In this document: piece by piece, positions 8,159 to 16,774 of the stretch
How positions within the stretch are numbered: position 1 is the stretch's first letter
How the letters are laid out: every line of letters starts with the position of its first letter
Assembly (NCBI GenBank): GCA_038238915.1
Contig: JBBSFH010000001.1
Location: forward strand, 62,001 to 126,000
Source: JAVVHE01 sp038238915
GTDB lineage: Bacteria; Pseudomonadota; Alphaproteobacteria; Sphingomonadales; Sphingomonadaceae
Direction of reading: 5' to 3'
Length of the DNA stretch: 64,000 nucleotides
Position numbers and translations under genes: made by a program
The notes under the pieces: model-generated
What the model saw: only the letters and a program-made list of their open reading frames with translations
Told to the model about the DNA's origin: nothing
Database searches by the model: none

Positions 8159-9358
8159 ATGCGCTCCGAACTTCTGAACGTGCTCCAGCAGCGCGGCTAC
8201 GTCCATCAGGCGACCGATCTCGAAAAACTGGACGCGCTCGCCGCCGTCGGTCCGATCACCGCGTACATCGGCTTCGATTTGACTGCGCCTTCGCTGCATG
8301 TTGGCAATCTTGTCAGCATCATGCTGCTGCGCCGTCTCGAACAGACGGGCCACCGTGCGGTCGTGCTGCTGGGCGGCGGCACCAGCCAGGTCGGCGATCC
8401 GAGCGGCAAGGAGGAAGGTCGCCAGCTCCTCACCGCCGAGACGATCGCCGAGAACAAGGCCAGCATCGGACGCACGTTCGCGCGATTCCTGAATGCGCCG
8501 ATCACGGTGGACAACGCGGATTGGCTGAACGGCCTCGCCTACATCCCCTTCCTGCGCGAGATCGGGCGGCACTTCAGCGTCAACCGCATGCTGACCTTCG
8601 ATAGCGTCCGACTGCGCCTCGACCGCGAGCAGCCGCTGAGCTTCCTCGAGTTCAACTACATGATCCTGCAGGCGTATGATTTCCTCGAACTCTCGCGCCG
8701 CCACGATGTGCGCCTGCAGATGGGCGGATCGGACCAGTGGGGAAACATCGTCAACGGCACCGATCTGATCCGCCGGGTGGACAGCAAGGAGGCGTTCGGC
8801 CTCACCACCCCGCTGATCACCACCGCTGACGGTGCCAAGATGGGCAAGACTGCGGCGGGCGCGATGTGGCTGAGCCCCGAGATGCTGCCGCCGTACGATT
8901 ACTGGCAATTCTGGCGCAACACGCACGACGCCGACGTTGGCCGCTTCCTCAAACTGTTTACAGATGTACCGCTCGACGAAATTGGCCGTCTCGAAGCGCT
9001 CGAAGGGGCCGAGATCAATGCCGCCAAGGCCGCGCTCGCCGACGCGGCCACTGCGCTCGCGCACGGTGCCGACGCCGCCGCCGCCGCAGGGCAGACCGCG
9101 CGCGCGACGTTCGCCGAGGGTGGCAGCGGCGAAGCCTTGCCGCGTCTGGAGGCAACGGGACCGATCGCGCTTGTCGACGCGCTCGTCGGACTCGGCTTCG
9201 CGGCCTCGAAGGGAGAGGCTCGGCGTCTGGTGGCGGGCGGTGGTGCGCGGGTCGAGGGTGTGGCGGTCGATAATCCCGATCACATGCTCACCCCGGGTCA
9301 AGCGCCGATCCGGATCAGCGCGGGACGCAAGCGGCACGGAATGCTGATGCCAGCTTAG
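8159..9358 (+). CDS. tyrS: Tyrosine--tRNA ligase
   Basis: A class I aminoacyl-tRNA synthetase of 399 residues. Seen: the HIGH-type motif LHVGN in the N-terminal Rossmann domain, MGGSDQWGN, the KMSKS-type loop KMGKT, and a C-terminal S4 RNA-binding domain (ASKGEARRLVAGGGARV). I chose the ATG at 8159 (MRSELLNVLQQRG) because it aligns with the family; the frame continues upstream through sequence that is antisense to anmK. Confidence 0.96.
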   Translation: MRSELLNVLQQRGYVHQATDLEKLDALAAVGPITAYIGFDLTAPSLHVGNLVSIMLLRRLEQTGHRAVVLLGGGTSQVGDPSGKEEGRQLLTAETIAENKASIGRTFARFLNAPITVDNADWLNGLAYIPFLREIGRHFSVNRMLTFDSVRLRLDREQPLSFLEFNYMILQAYDFLELSRRHDVRLQMGGSDQWGNIVNGTDLIRRVDSKEAFGLTTPLITTADGAKMGKTAAGAMWLSPEMLPPYDYWQFWRNTHDADVGRFLKLFTDVPLDEIGRLEALEGAEINAAKAALADAATALAHGADAAAAAGQTARATFAEGGSGEALPRLEATGPIALVDALVGLGFAASKGEARRLVAGGGARVEGVAVDNPDHMLTPGQAPIRISAGRKRHGMLMPA

Positions 9359-9387
9359 ACACCGGCATGTGGTGCAAGTGCCTGCGA

Positions 9388-9870
9388 TCAAGTCCCCGCA
9401 GGCCACGGTCGCCAATCGGCGGCGCGGGCGATGCGGTCCCGGACGTCCCTTTCTTCCAAGCCGACGCGGAGCGATGCCGCCAGTCCGCTCGCCTCGGCGC
9501 GCGTGGCCCCCTCCCCGAGACGCGCGGCGATCAGCGCCCATGTATATGCCTGCGCGCGGTTCCGGGGCATTCCACGCCCGTCCGCGAGCGTGCGGGCAAG
9601 CGCAATCTGGGCGGGCGGATAGCCTCGCTGCGCGGCTCGCAGCCAGTAAGCGGCAGCGGTGGCGGGATCGGCGCGGCCGATGCGGCCATCGGCATACATG
9701 ACGCCGAGCAGTGTTTCGGCGACCGCGCTATTCTCGTAAGCGAGCGCGCGGAGCTCGGCCGCAGCTTCGCGATCATGGTGTCGACCAAAGGCGTCGAGCG
9801 CGGTGGCGAGGCGCGTCGCGGGACTGGCGGCGATGAGAGCGAGTGTCAGGATGGAAAGAAGGCGAAACAT
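9388..9870 (-). CDS. Secreted Sel1-repeat protein
   Basis: 160 residues: an N-terminal signal peptide (MFRLLSILTLALIAASPATRLATA), then two to three Sel1-like helical repeats, e.g. AETLLGVMYADGRIG and AQIALARTLADGRG. Known: Sel1/TPR repeats mediate protein-protein contacts; exported forms often act in envelope processes. The gene is convergent with tyrS and appears monocistronic. Specific partner unknown. Confidence 0.75.
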   Translation of the reverse strand: MFRLLSILTLALIAASPATRLATALDAFGRHHDREAAAELRALAYENSAVAETLLGVMYADGRIGRADPATAAAYWLRAAQRGYPPAQIALARTLADGRGMPRNRAQAYTWALIAARLGEGATRAEASGLAASLRVGLEERDVRDRIARAADWRPWPAGT

Positions 9871-9945
9871 TCTGCCTCAATGCATGGATCGGGCGTGGCG
9901 TCACCAGCCCTGATCAGAAGCAGGATATGCCGGCTGCGTTACGGC

Positions 9946-10668
9946 TCAAGCCTCGGCAACGAGCAATCCCTCTCCCTCGACGATCAGAGCCAACAGCACG
10001 CCCGCCGCTGCAGCGAGTGCGATTGCGGCTTCGGGATTGTCGGCGATTGCGTCGCCGCTTCGCGCTGCGGCCGAGCGCGTCGTGCGCGCGAGCGCGGCTC
10101 CGGTGTCGCTGATGCCGTCGCGCGCCCGGTCCAGCACGGATGCAAGCTGCTCGCCCGCGGCGTCGATCTGCGCTCCGGCCAGGGTACCGGCCCGCGCGAT
10201 CGCGTGGCGCGCCGCATCGCTCGCGTCCGCCGCCGCCCGCGCCGCACGCCTCCACGCCGATTGCTCGCCGTCGCGGGGATGCATCGCATCGAACGCATAG
10301 TTGTCGCCCTGCGCATAACGCGCATAATCGTCGGCCTCGTCGAGCGAGCGCCTGGAATTGCCTCGCCCCGAAGGGCGCAAGCTCGCAGTCGCGGCTACAC
10401 CAACTGCGACGGCACCCAGCACAAACCATCCGGGATTGGCCACGACAAAGCGCTCGGCGCGATCGACCGCGTCTGCGGCCTGATCGCCCAACGCCATTAC
10501 GCTGCGAACACCTTCATCGCGTGCGTCGCTGAACGCCTGCCGCACCTCCGCCTTTGCTTCGCGCACGATCGAGCGTGGACTCAACCGTTCGGACAGCTCG
10601 CCAACCGCATCGACGATCCGCCCGCGCGTGGCTTCGGCCTCGGCCTCGAAATGGCTGACTTCGCTCAC
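9946..10668 (-). CDS. DUF3618 domain protein, last gene of a stress-type operon
   Basis: 240 residues. The N-terminal EATRGRIVDAVGELSERLSPR matches DUF3618, followed by a long amphipathic helix, a short membrane segment (ANPGWFVLGAVAVGVAATA), an Ala-rich helical region and a C-terminal membrane segment (AAIALAAAAGVLLALIV). The GTG start at 10668 overlaps the stop of the upstream gene as GTGA, with GGAGAG upstream. An open frame continues much further 5' but overlaps the two real upstream genes. Function unknown; likely an inner-membrane-associated stress protein. Confidence 0.75.
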   Translation of the reverse strand: MSEVSHFEAEAEATRGRIVDAVGELSERLSPRSIVREAKAEVRQAFSDARDEGVRSVMALGDQAADAVDRAERFVVANPGWFVLGAVAVGVAATASLRPSGRGNSRRSLDEADDYARYAQGDNYAFDAMHPRDGEQSAWRRAARAAADASDAARHAIARAGTLAGAQIDAAGEQLASVLDRARDGISDTGAALARTTRSAAARSGDAIADNPEAAIALAAAAGVLLALIVEGEGLLVAEA

Positions 10669-11078
10669 GCCACGCTCTCCTTCACCGCCGCCACGTCCTT
10701 CTCGACAGATCGCAGAGCCCGTTCGGGCAAAAGCGTGGCGGTCTTGAAGCCGCGCATACCCGCGCTCAACAGCAAGAGCGCAATCACCGCGTCCGCCACC
10801 GTGACGATCAGCGCCGCCCATCCGACTCCCACAAAGGGCGCGAGCCAGCCGATGAACGCGACCATCAACGCAAAAAGTGCCGCAACACCGAGCAAAGCCG
10901 CGACCGCCACCATCACGACCGGACGCGCGAGCTCGCCAATGTTGGCCATCAACTCCGCGCGCGCGAGCTTGATCTCGCTGCGTGCCAGATGCGTGGCATC
11001 GTCCGCAATCTGCCGGATCAGTCCTGCGATCGGCGCGCGCGGCGGCGGGTTCGGCTGCGCGGTGGCGGTCTCGAGCAT
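10665..11078 (-). CDS. Phage-holin-superfamily (DUF1469-like) membrane protein
   Basis: 137 residues with a conserved amphipathic N-terminus (LIRQIADDATHLARSEIKLARAEL) and two membrane helices around residues 52-103. This matches the DUF1469/holin-superfamily III group. Known: despite the name, chromosomal members in proteobacteria are not part of phages and tend to neighbour DUF883/DUF3618 genes, as here. The ATG overlaps the upstream stop (TAATG) and its stop overlaps the next start (GTGA), so the three genes are translationally coupled. Confidence 0.8.
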   Translation of the reverse strand: MLETATAQPNPPPRAPIAGLIRQIADDATHLARSEIKLARAELMANIGELARPVVMVAVAALLGVAALFALMVAFIGWLAPFVGVGWAALIVTVADAVIALLLLSAGMRGFKTATLLPERALRSVEKDVAAVKESVA

Positions 11079-11665
11079 TACGCGTGGACGCGATCGTCGA
11101 AGGCGCTGCGACCGTGTGTCGAGCCGCGCAGCAATTGCGTAAGCGCAAAGCCCGCCGCGACGGCGATCCCGACCGCGACGGCCGGGTTGCGGCGCACAAA
11201 GCCAGAAACTTCGGTGAGCAACTGATCAACGTCCTTGTTGCGTAGCGTACCCGCGAAATCCTCGAGCGCATCGGCCGCTTGGTTGGCATAGCGGCCCACG
11301 GGGGCGATCGTCTGGTTCCGGCCGAGCCTCGTCGCTGCCTCGCGCAAATCATCCGCGACGCCATGGATCGTGTCGGCGGCTTTTGTCTTGCCTTCCTCGG
11401 CAACCGAGCGCGCCTGATCCAGCGCCTGATCCTTGTACTTCATCGCCTGCTCGCGCAGATCGCCCGCCTTGTCCTTTGCCTGATCATGCAAATCGCCGAT
11501 CATGGTTCGTGCCTGGCCGCCCAACGCCTGCACGGCATCCTTGGCGTGGCCCGCCATATCATGGGCGCTGCCGGCAGCATCATGCAGAGCGGCCTGCGCC
11601 GAAGGACTGGAAGCGGCGTCCGGGGTATGGGGAGTATCGCCAAAGCTGGGGTACTGCGTTGCCAT
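11078..11665 (-). CDS. Helical Ala-rich membrane-anchored protein (DUF883/LEA-like), first gene of the stress operon
   Basis: 195 residues: a disordered start, then a long heptad-like helical region rich in A, D, K and Q (DLHDQAKDKAGDLREQAMK), reminiscent of LEA and DUF883 proteins, then a C-terminal membrane segment (NPAVAVGIAVAAGFALTQLL) as in ElaB/YqjD-type anchors. The ATG at 11665 has AAGGAAC upstream. It lies about 36 nt downstream of a perfect EcfG-type promoter. Related proteins in enterobacteria bind ribosomes or membranes in stationary phase; this is only analogy. Confidence 0.75.
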   Translation of the reverse strand: MATQYPSFGDTPHTPDAASSPSAQAALHDAAGSAHDMAGHAKDAVQALGGQARTMIGDLHDQAKDKAGDLREQAMKYKDQALDQARSVAEEGKTKAADTIHGVADDLREAATRLGRNQTIAPVGRYANQAADALEDFAGTLRNKDVDQLLTEVSGFVRRNPAVAVGIAVAAGFALTQLLRGSTHGRSAFDDRVHA

Positions 11666-11700
11666 CGAGCGTTCCTTGTGGCTGGAGATTGCGGAGCTTG

Positions 11701-11725
11701 AACGAGGTGTTGGCGCGCGGGTTCC
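11701..11725 (-). promoter_or_regulatory. Sigma-EcfG-type general stress promoter
   Basis: On the - strand GGAAC (11721-11725), exactly 16 bp, then CGTT (11701-11704): a full match to the alphaproteobacterial EcfG consensus. Spacing to the ATG at 11665 leaves a leader of about 30 nt. It drives the three-gene operon 11665-9946 and lies in the gap shared with the divergent eno. Confidence 0.8.
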
Positions 11726-11789
11726 TTCGTGTGCTTCGCCCGTAACGTCTACATACGCCCGCCCGCCGCTCACTCCAAAGGTAAGCTCC

Positions 11790-13064
<1,275 letters not shown>

Positions 13065-13139
13065 GCCTGGCGGCAAATGCGCCCAATCGAATCGCGCACA
13101 GTCTTGCGGCGCACGCAAATCCGTGATTCACACGGAGTT

Positions 13140-13457
13140 ATGCGCGTCCGTTCGCCTCTTGCCCGGTTGCGGCCCTGGCTGGTCCCCACCGCGTGTTTCG
13201 CGTGGGCCAGCTATTTCGCGTTCCACGCCATCGTCGGCGAGACCGGGCTGATGGCATTGGGCGGCTACCGTGCCGAGCGCAGCGCACTCGACGCGCATGA
13301 AAAGCTGCTGGCAACGCGCAAGGCGGTCCTGGACCATCGTTACGCGCTGCTCGATCCGCGCCATGTCGATCCTGATCTGGCGGACGAGCTGGTGCGTGAT
13401 CAATTGGGCGTGGTCCGCAAGGACGAGGTTGTGGTCCCGCTCAAGCAGGGGGATTGA
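13140..13457 (+). CDS. FtsB/DivIC-family septum formation initiator
   Basis: 105 residues: a short cytoplasmic N-terminus, one membrane helix (WLVPTACFAWASYFAFHAI), then a coiled-coil-like segment (ERSALDAHEKLLATRKAVLDHR) and DPDLADELVRDQLGVV, the usual order for FtsB/DivIC proteins. Known: these are bitopic divisome proteins. Its position between eno and the pdh genes is the common alphaproteobacterial arrangement. The ATG at 13140 has CGGAG upstream. Confidence 0.85.
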   Translation: MRVRSPLARLRPWLVPTACFAWASYFAFHAIVGETGLMALGGYRAERSALDAHEKLLATRKAVLDHRYALLDPRHVDPDLADELVRDQLGVVRKDEVVVPLKQGD

Positions 13458-13512
13458 ACCTGTCGCCATCCGGCGCGTATCAGCCACATAAGATTCCGGG
13501 CGGAGACGGCGG

Positions 13513-14562
13513 TTGGCAAAGGCGGCGGTGAGCAAGGCGGAGCACCCCGCAACCGATGACCCGAGGTTGGTCAAAGCGCCCACCTACGTGCGCGCCACGC
13601 CCGATGCGGCGGCGCTGACCAGACTCTACCGCGAGATGCTGCTGATCCGCCGCTTCGAGGAGCGCGCCGGGCAGATGTATGGCATGGGGCTGATCGGAGG
13701 CTTCTGCCACTTGTACATCGGCCAGGAGGCGGTGGTAGTGGGGATGCAGGCCGCCGCCGGTCCCGCCGACAGCGTGGTGACCGGATACCGCGATCACGGC
13801 CACATGCTCGCCACCGGCATCCCCGCCAAGGCGGTGATGGCCGAACTGACCGGGCGCGGCGCGGGCATATCCAAGGGCAAGGGCGGTTCGATGCACATGT
13901 TCTCGGTGCCGCACCGATTTTATGGCGGGCATGGCATCGTGGGCGCGCAGGTGCCGATCGGCACCGGCCTTGCATTCGCGCACAAGTACAAGGGCGATGG
14001 CGGCGTCGCGATGGCCTATTTCGGTGATGGCGCGGCGAACCAGGGTCAGGTGTACGAGAGCTTCAACATGGCCGAACTGTGGAAGCTGCCCGCGCTGTTC
14101 GTGATCGAGAACAACCAGTACGCGATGGGAACTTCGGTCAACCGCTCCTCGGCCGAAAACCAGCTGTATCGTCGCGGCGAGAGCTTCCGCATTCCCGGAA
14201 TGCAGGTCAATGGCATGGACGTGCTCGAGGTGCAGGGCGCGGCCGAGGCGGCGCTGGCGTGGGTGCGCGGCGGCAACGGCCCCATCCTCATGGAAATGAA
14301 GACCTATCGCTATCGCGGCCACTCGATGAGCGATCCGGCCAAGTATCGCAGCCGCGACGAGGTGACCGCGATGCGCGAGAAATCCGATCCGATCGAGGCC
14401 GCCAAGCGCGAACTCCTCAAGATGGGCGTCACCGAGGACGCGCTGAAGACGCTGGAGAAAGAGGTCCGCGCCGAAGTGGCCGAAGCCGCCGATTTCGCCG
14501 AGCAGGCACCCGAACCGAGCCCAAGCGAACTGCACACCGACGTGCTGGTGGAGACCTACTAG
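13513..14562 (+). CDS. pdhA: Pyruvate dehydrogenase E1 component, alpha subunit
   Basis: 349 residues; with PdhB it forms the thiamine-diphosphate E1 that decarboxylates pyruvate and acetylates the E2 lipoyl group. Seen: LIRRFEERAGQMYGMGLIGGFCHLYIGQEA, the RDHGHMLATG stretch, the TPP motif GDGAANQGQVYESFNMA, and the phosphorylation-loop-like region YRYRGHSMSDPAKYR. The TTG start at 13513 has GGAG 7 nt upstream; a GTG at 13528 is an alternative. pdhB follows immediately after the stop. Confidence 0.96.
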   Translation: MAKAAVSKAEHPATDDPRLVKAPTYVRATPDAAALTRLYREMLLIRRFEERAGQMYGMGLIGGFCHLYIGQEAVVVGMQAAAGPADSVVTGYRDHGHMLATGIPAKAVMAELTGRGAGISKGKGGSMHMFSVPHRFYGGHGIVGAQVPIGTGLAFAHKYKGDGGVAMAYFGDGAANQGQVYESFNMAELWKLPALFVIENNQYAMGTSVNRSSAENQLYRRGESFRIPGMQVNGMDVLEVQGAAEAALAWVRGGNGPILMEMKTYRYRGHSMSDPAKYRSRDEVTAMREKSDPIEAAKRELLKMGVTEDALKTLEKEVRAEVAEAADFAEQAPEPSPSELHTDVLVETY

Positions 14563-15981
14563 GTGCCCGTGGAAATCAAGCTCCCCGCGATGTCCCCCAC
14601 GATGGAGGAGGGCAATCTCGCGCGCTGGCTGGTGGCCGAGGGCGATACGGTGAAGGCGGGCCAGGTGCTCGCCGAGATCGAGACCGACAAGGCGACGATG
14701 GAACTGGAGGCCGACACGCCGGGGACCGTGGTGACGCTGCATGTGGCGGGCGGGTCCGAGGGCGTGAAGGTGGGAACGCTGATTGCCACGATCGCAGAGG
14801 AGGGGGAGAGCGCGGAGGCCTTGTCCGCGCCGCCCCCTCTCCCTGCGGCTGACGCCGCTGTCCCTCCCCCCGCCGGGGGGAGGGTGGACCTTGCGCCAAC
14901 CACCACCCTCCCCCCATCGGGGGGAGGGACAGCGGCGAAGCCGCAGGGAGAGGGGTCCGCGACCGCAAAGCACGCCCCTCCCGAAGTCCCCGCCAACACC
15001 CCCACCCACCGCCAGACCGTGCGCGAAGCCCTTCGCGATGCCATGGCCGAGGAGATGCGCGCGGACCCGAACGTCTTCGTCATGGGCGAGGAAGTCGCCG
15101 AATATCAGGGCGCGTATAAGGTCACGCAGGGGCTGCTCGAAGAATTCGGGCCCAAGCGCGTCGTCGATACCCCCATCACCGAATATGGCTTCGCCGGTCT
15201 CGGCGCCGGCGCAGCCATGGGCGGCCTCAAGCCAATCGTTGAGTTCATGACTTTCAACTTCGCGCTGCAGGCGATCGATCACATCATCAACTCGGCCGCC
15301 AAGACCAATTATATGAGCGGCGGCCAGATGCGCACGCCGATCGTCTTTCGCGGGCCCAACGGTGCGGCCTCGCGGGTGGCGGCGCAGCACAGCCACAATT
15401 TCGCCCCCTGGTATGCGAGCGTCCCCGGCCTGATCGTCATCGCGCCCTACTCCGCCGCCGACGCCAAGGGCCTGCTCAAGTCCGCGATCCGCACGCAGGA
15501 TCCGGTCGTCTTCCTCGAAAACGAACTCCTCTACGGCCAGTCCTTCGACGTCCCCGAAGGCGATATCGCGCTCCCCATCGGCAAGGCCCGCACGGTGCGC
15601 GAAGGGTCCAGCGTCACGCTGGTCGCCTATTCGATCGCGGTCGGCGTGGCGTTGGAGGCCGCGACCAAGCTCGCCGCCGAGGGGATCGAGGCCGAAGTGA
15701 TCGATCTGCGCACGCTACGCCCCTTGGACACCGCCGCCGTGCTCGCCAGCCTCAAGAAGACCAACCGCCTGGTGGTGGTCGAGGAGGGCTTCCCCGTCTG
15801 CGGCATCGCGTCCGAGATCATCGCGCTCTGCATGGAACACGGCTTCGACGACCTCGACGCCCCGGTGCTGCGCGTCACCAACGCCGACGTGCCGATGCCG
15901 TATGCCGCCAACCTGGAAAAGCTCGCGCTGATCAAGGTGGACGATGTGGTTAGGGCAGCGAAGACGGTGTGTTATCGGTGA
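14563..15981 (+). CDS. pdhB: Pyruvate dehydrogenase E1 beta subunit with N-terminal lipoyl domain
   Basis: 472 residues. Residues 1-80 form a lipoyl domain with the lipoylated lysine in EIETDKATMELEAD; residues about 85-145 are a Pro/Gly/Ala linker; the rest is the E1-beta transketolase fold (REALRDAMAEEMRADPNVFVMGEEV, TPITEYGFAGLGAGAAMGG). An E1-beta with its own lipoyl domain is known in alphaproteobacteria. The GTG start at 14563 directly follows the pdhA stop. Odd: most of the linker is coded by a 122-bp palindromic element (14834-14955). Confidence 0.96.
   Translation: MPVEIKLPAMSPTMEEGNLARWLVAEGDTVKAGQVLAEIETDKATMELEADTPGTVVTLHVAGGSEGVKVGTLIATIAEEGESAEALSAPPPLPAADAAVPPPAGGRVDLAPTTTLPPSGGGTAAKPQGEGSATAKHAPPEVPANTPTHRQTVREALRDAMAEEMRADPNVFVMGEEVAEYQGAYKVTQGLLEEFGPKRVVDTPITEYGFAGLGAGAAMGGLKPIVEFMTFNFALQAIDHIINSAAKTNYMSGGQMRTPIVFRGPNGAASRVAAQHSHNFAPWYASVPGLIVIAPYSAADAKGLLKSAIRTQDPVVFLENELLYGQSFDVPEGDIALPIGKARTVREGSSVTLVAYSIAVGVALEAATKLAAEGIEAEVIDLRTLRPLDTAAVLASLKKTNRLVVVEEGFPVCGIASEIIALCMEHGFDDLDAPVLRVTNADVPMPYAANLEKLALIKVDDVVRAAKTVCYR
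14834..14955. repeat. REPIN-like nested palindrome coding for the PdhB linker
   Basis: Outer arms of about 37 nt (starting CCCCTCTCCCTGCGGC and ending with its complement) are almost perfectly inverted. Inside them lies a second inverted pair, GGGGGGAGGGTGG and CCACCCTCCCCCC, about 15 nt apart. The whole element is open in the pdhB frame and codes for a Pro/Gly/Ala-rich linker. A related element lies in pdhC. Confidence 0.85.
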
Positions 15982-16391
15982 CTGCCATTTGTCTTGTAGA
16001 GCTCTTAGAGCATTATCAACAACTTGCCGACACTGACGTAATTTATGCCGAGATCCCGTTCAGCCTTAACAGTCGAGCAATTGTCGCGGACGAAGATGAC
16101 GTCGATTTCGCGGAGCCAAAGGGCTATGACCGCTTCGTCAGTGTAGATTGTGTGCAAGGTATGTTGTACGATTTTCCTAGTGAGAAGTCTTTACACGACA
16201 AACTTCTAATGTTGATCGCGGAGCAGGATACCCAGCGGCTTGAGATGAACCGCCATCTTGAGCTGAATGGAGGTCAATTTTCGGCGGACTATCTTCGGAC
16301 ACTTTTGACGGACATCGAAACTGTCAACGAGGAGGCGCAAAACTTTTTCGCGGAACTCGCCGGTGAGCAAGCTGATACAAAGGATGTTTGA
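15978..16391 (+). CDS. Orphan low-G+C gene inserted between pdhB and pdhC
   Basis: 137 residues, acidic, no family recognised; no signal or membrane segment. It begins TAICLVELLEHYQQLADTDV and ends in an acidic helical part (LRTLLTDIETVNEEAQNFFAEL). The GTG start at 15978 overlaps the pdhB stop as GTGA, and its own stop overlaps the next ATG (TGATG), so it would be translated by coupling. Base composition is about half G+C by eye against about two thirds around it, and codon use is unlike its neighbours, pointing to recent acquisition. It could be an immunity-type or regulatory protein, but nothing in the sequence says so. Confidence 0.65.
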   Translation: MTAICLVELLEHYQQLADTDVIYAEIPFSLNSRAIVADEDDVDFAEPKGYDRFVSVDCVQGMLYDFPSEKSLHDKLLMLIAEQDTQRLEMNRHLELNGGQFSADYLRTLLTDIETVNEEAQNFFAELAGEQADTKDV

Positions 16392-16513
16392 TGCCCATTG
16401 AAATCACCATGCCCGCGCTCAGCCCCACGATGGAGGAGGGCAATATTGCGCGGTGGCTGAAGAAGGTGGGCGATCCCGTGCGCGCGGGCGGGGGCTTGGC
16501 GTGGGCACGATGA
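16391..16513 (+). pseudogene. Truncated duplicate of the pdhC start (lipoyl-domain fragment)
   Basis: A 40-codon frame (MPIEITMPALSPTMEEGNIA...) whose first 100 nt (16391-16490) match the true pdhC start (16775-16874) with only about six differences, then diverges and stops at 16513. It lacks the lipoylation site DKA, so it cannot act as a lipoyl domain. Its ATG overlaps the stop of the orphan gene and its TGA overlaps the next ATG (ATGA). Best read as a duplicated gene end left at the edge of an inserted segment. Confidence 0.8.
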
Positions 16514-16761
16514 GCGGCGATATGGGTATGATGGCGACGGTTCCATTCGATACGCTCGATTTCTCCCGCCGATTGCGCGAAGGGGGCTTCTCGCCACAGC
16601 AGGCCGAGACGATGGCGGACGCGCTCAAAACGAGCGCGATGGCGGAACTCGCGACCAAGACCGACTTGCGCGAGCTTGAACATCGGATGACGCTCAAACT
16701 AGGCGCGATGATGGCTGCGATCGCCGGCCTGTTGTTCGCCGCGCTGAAACTTGTCCACTAA
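16510..16761 (+). CDS. DUF1640/CCDC90-like small coiled-coil membrane protein
   Basis: 83 residues: FDTLDFSRRLREGGFSPQQA, then a helical part ending in ELATKTDLRELEHRMTLKLG, and a C-terminal membrane helix (AMMAAIAGLLFAALKLVH). This layout matches DUF1640 (CCDC90/MCU-regulator-like) proteins, which in bacteria are short, C-terminally anchored coiled coils often found near mobile or toxin-type loci. The ATG overlaps the stop of the truncated lipoyl fragment. Position just before pdhC, inside the pdh operon, is unusual. Function unknown. Confidence 0.65.
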   Translation: MSGDMGMMATVPFDTLDFSRRLREGGFSPQQAETMADALKTSAMAELATKTDLRELEHRMTLKLGAMMAAIAGLLFAALKLVH

Positions 16762-16774
16762 CCCCTCAAGCCCA

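Noticed and set aside
10665..11078. Prophage signal from the holin-like gene
   Set aside because: No other phage genes; this holin-superfamily group is chromosomal and here sits in a stress operon.
9946..11403. One 485-codon gene covering the DUF3618 region and both genes upstream
   Set aside because: The N-terminal 245 codons overlap two real, coupled genes in other frames; a GTG at 10668 gives the homologous start.
13480..15396. A 638-codon frame antisense to pdhA and pdhB
   Set aside because: Shadow frame; composition (His/Arg/Gly-rich) and lack of homology, both opposite certain genes.
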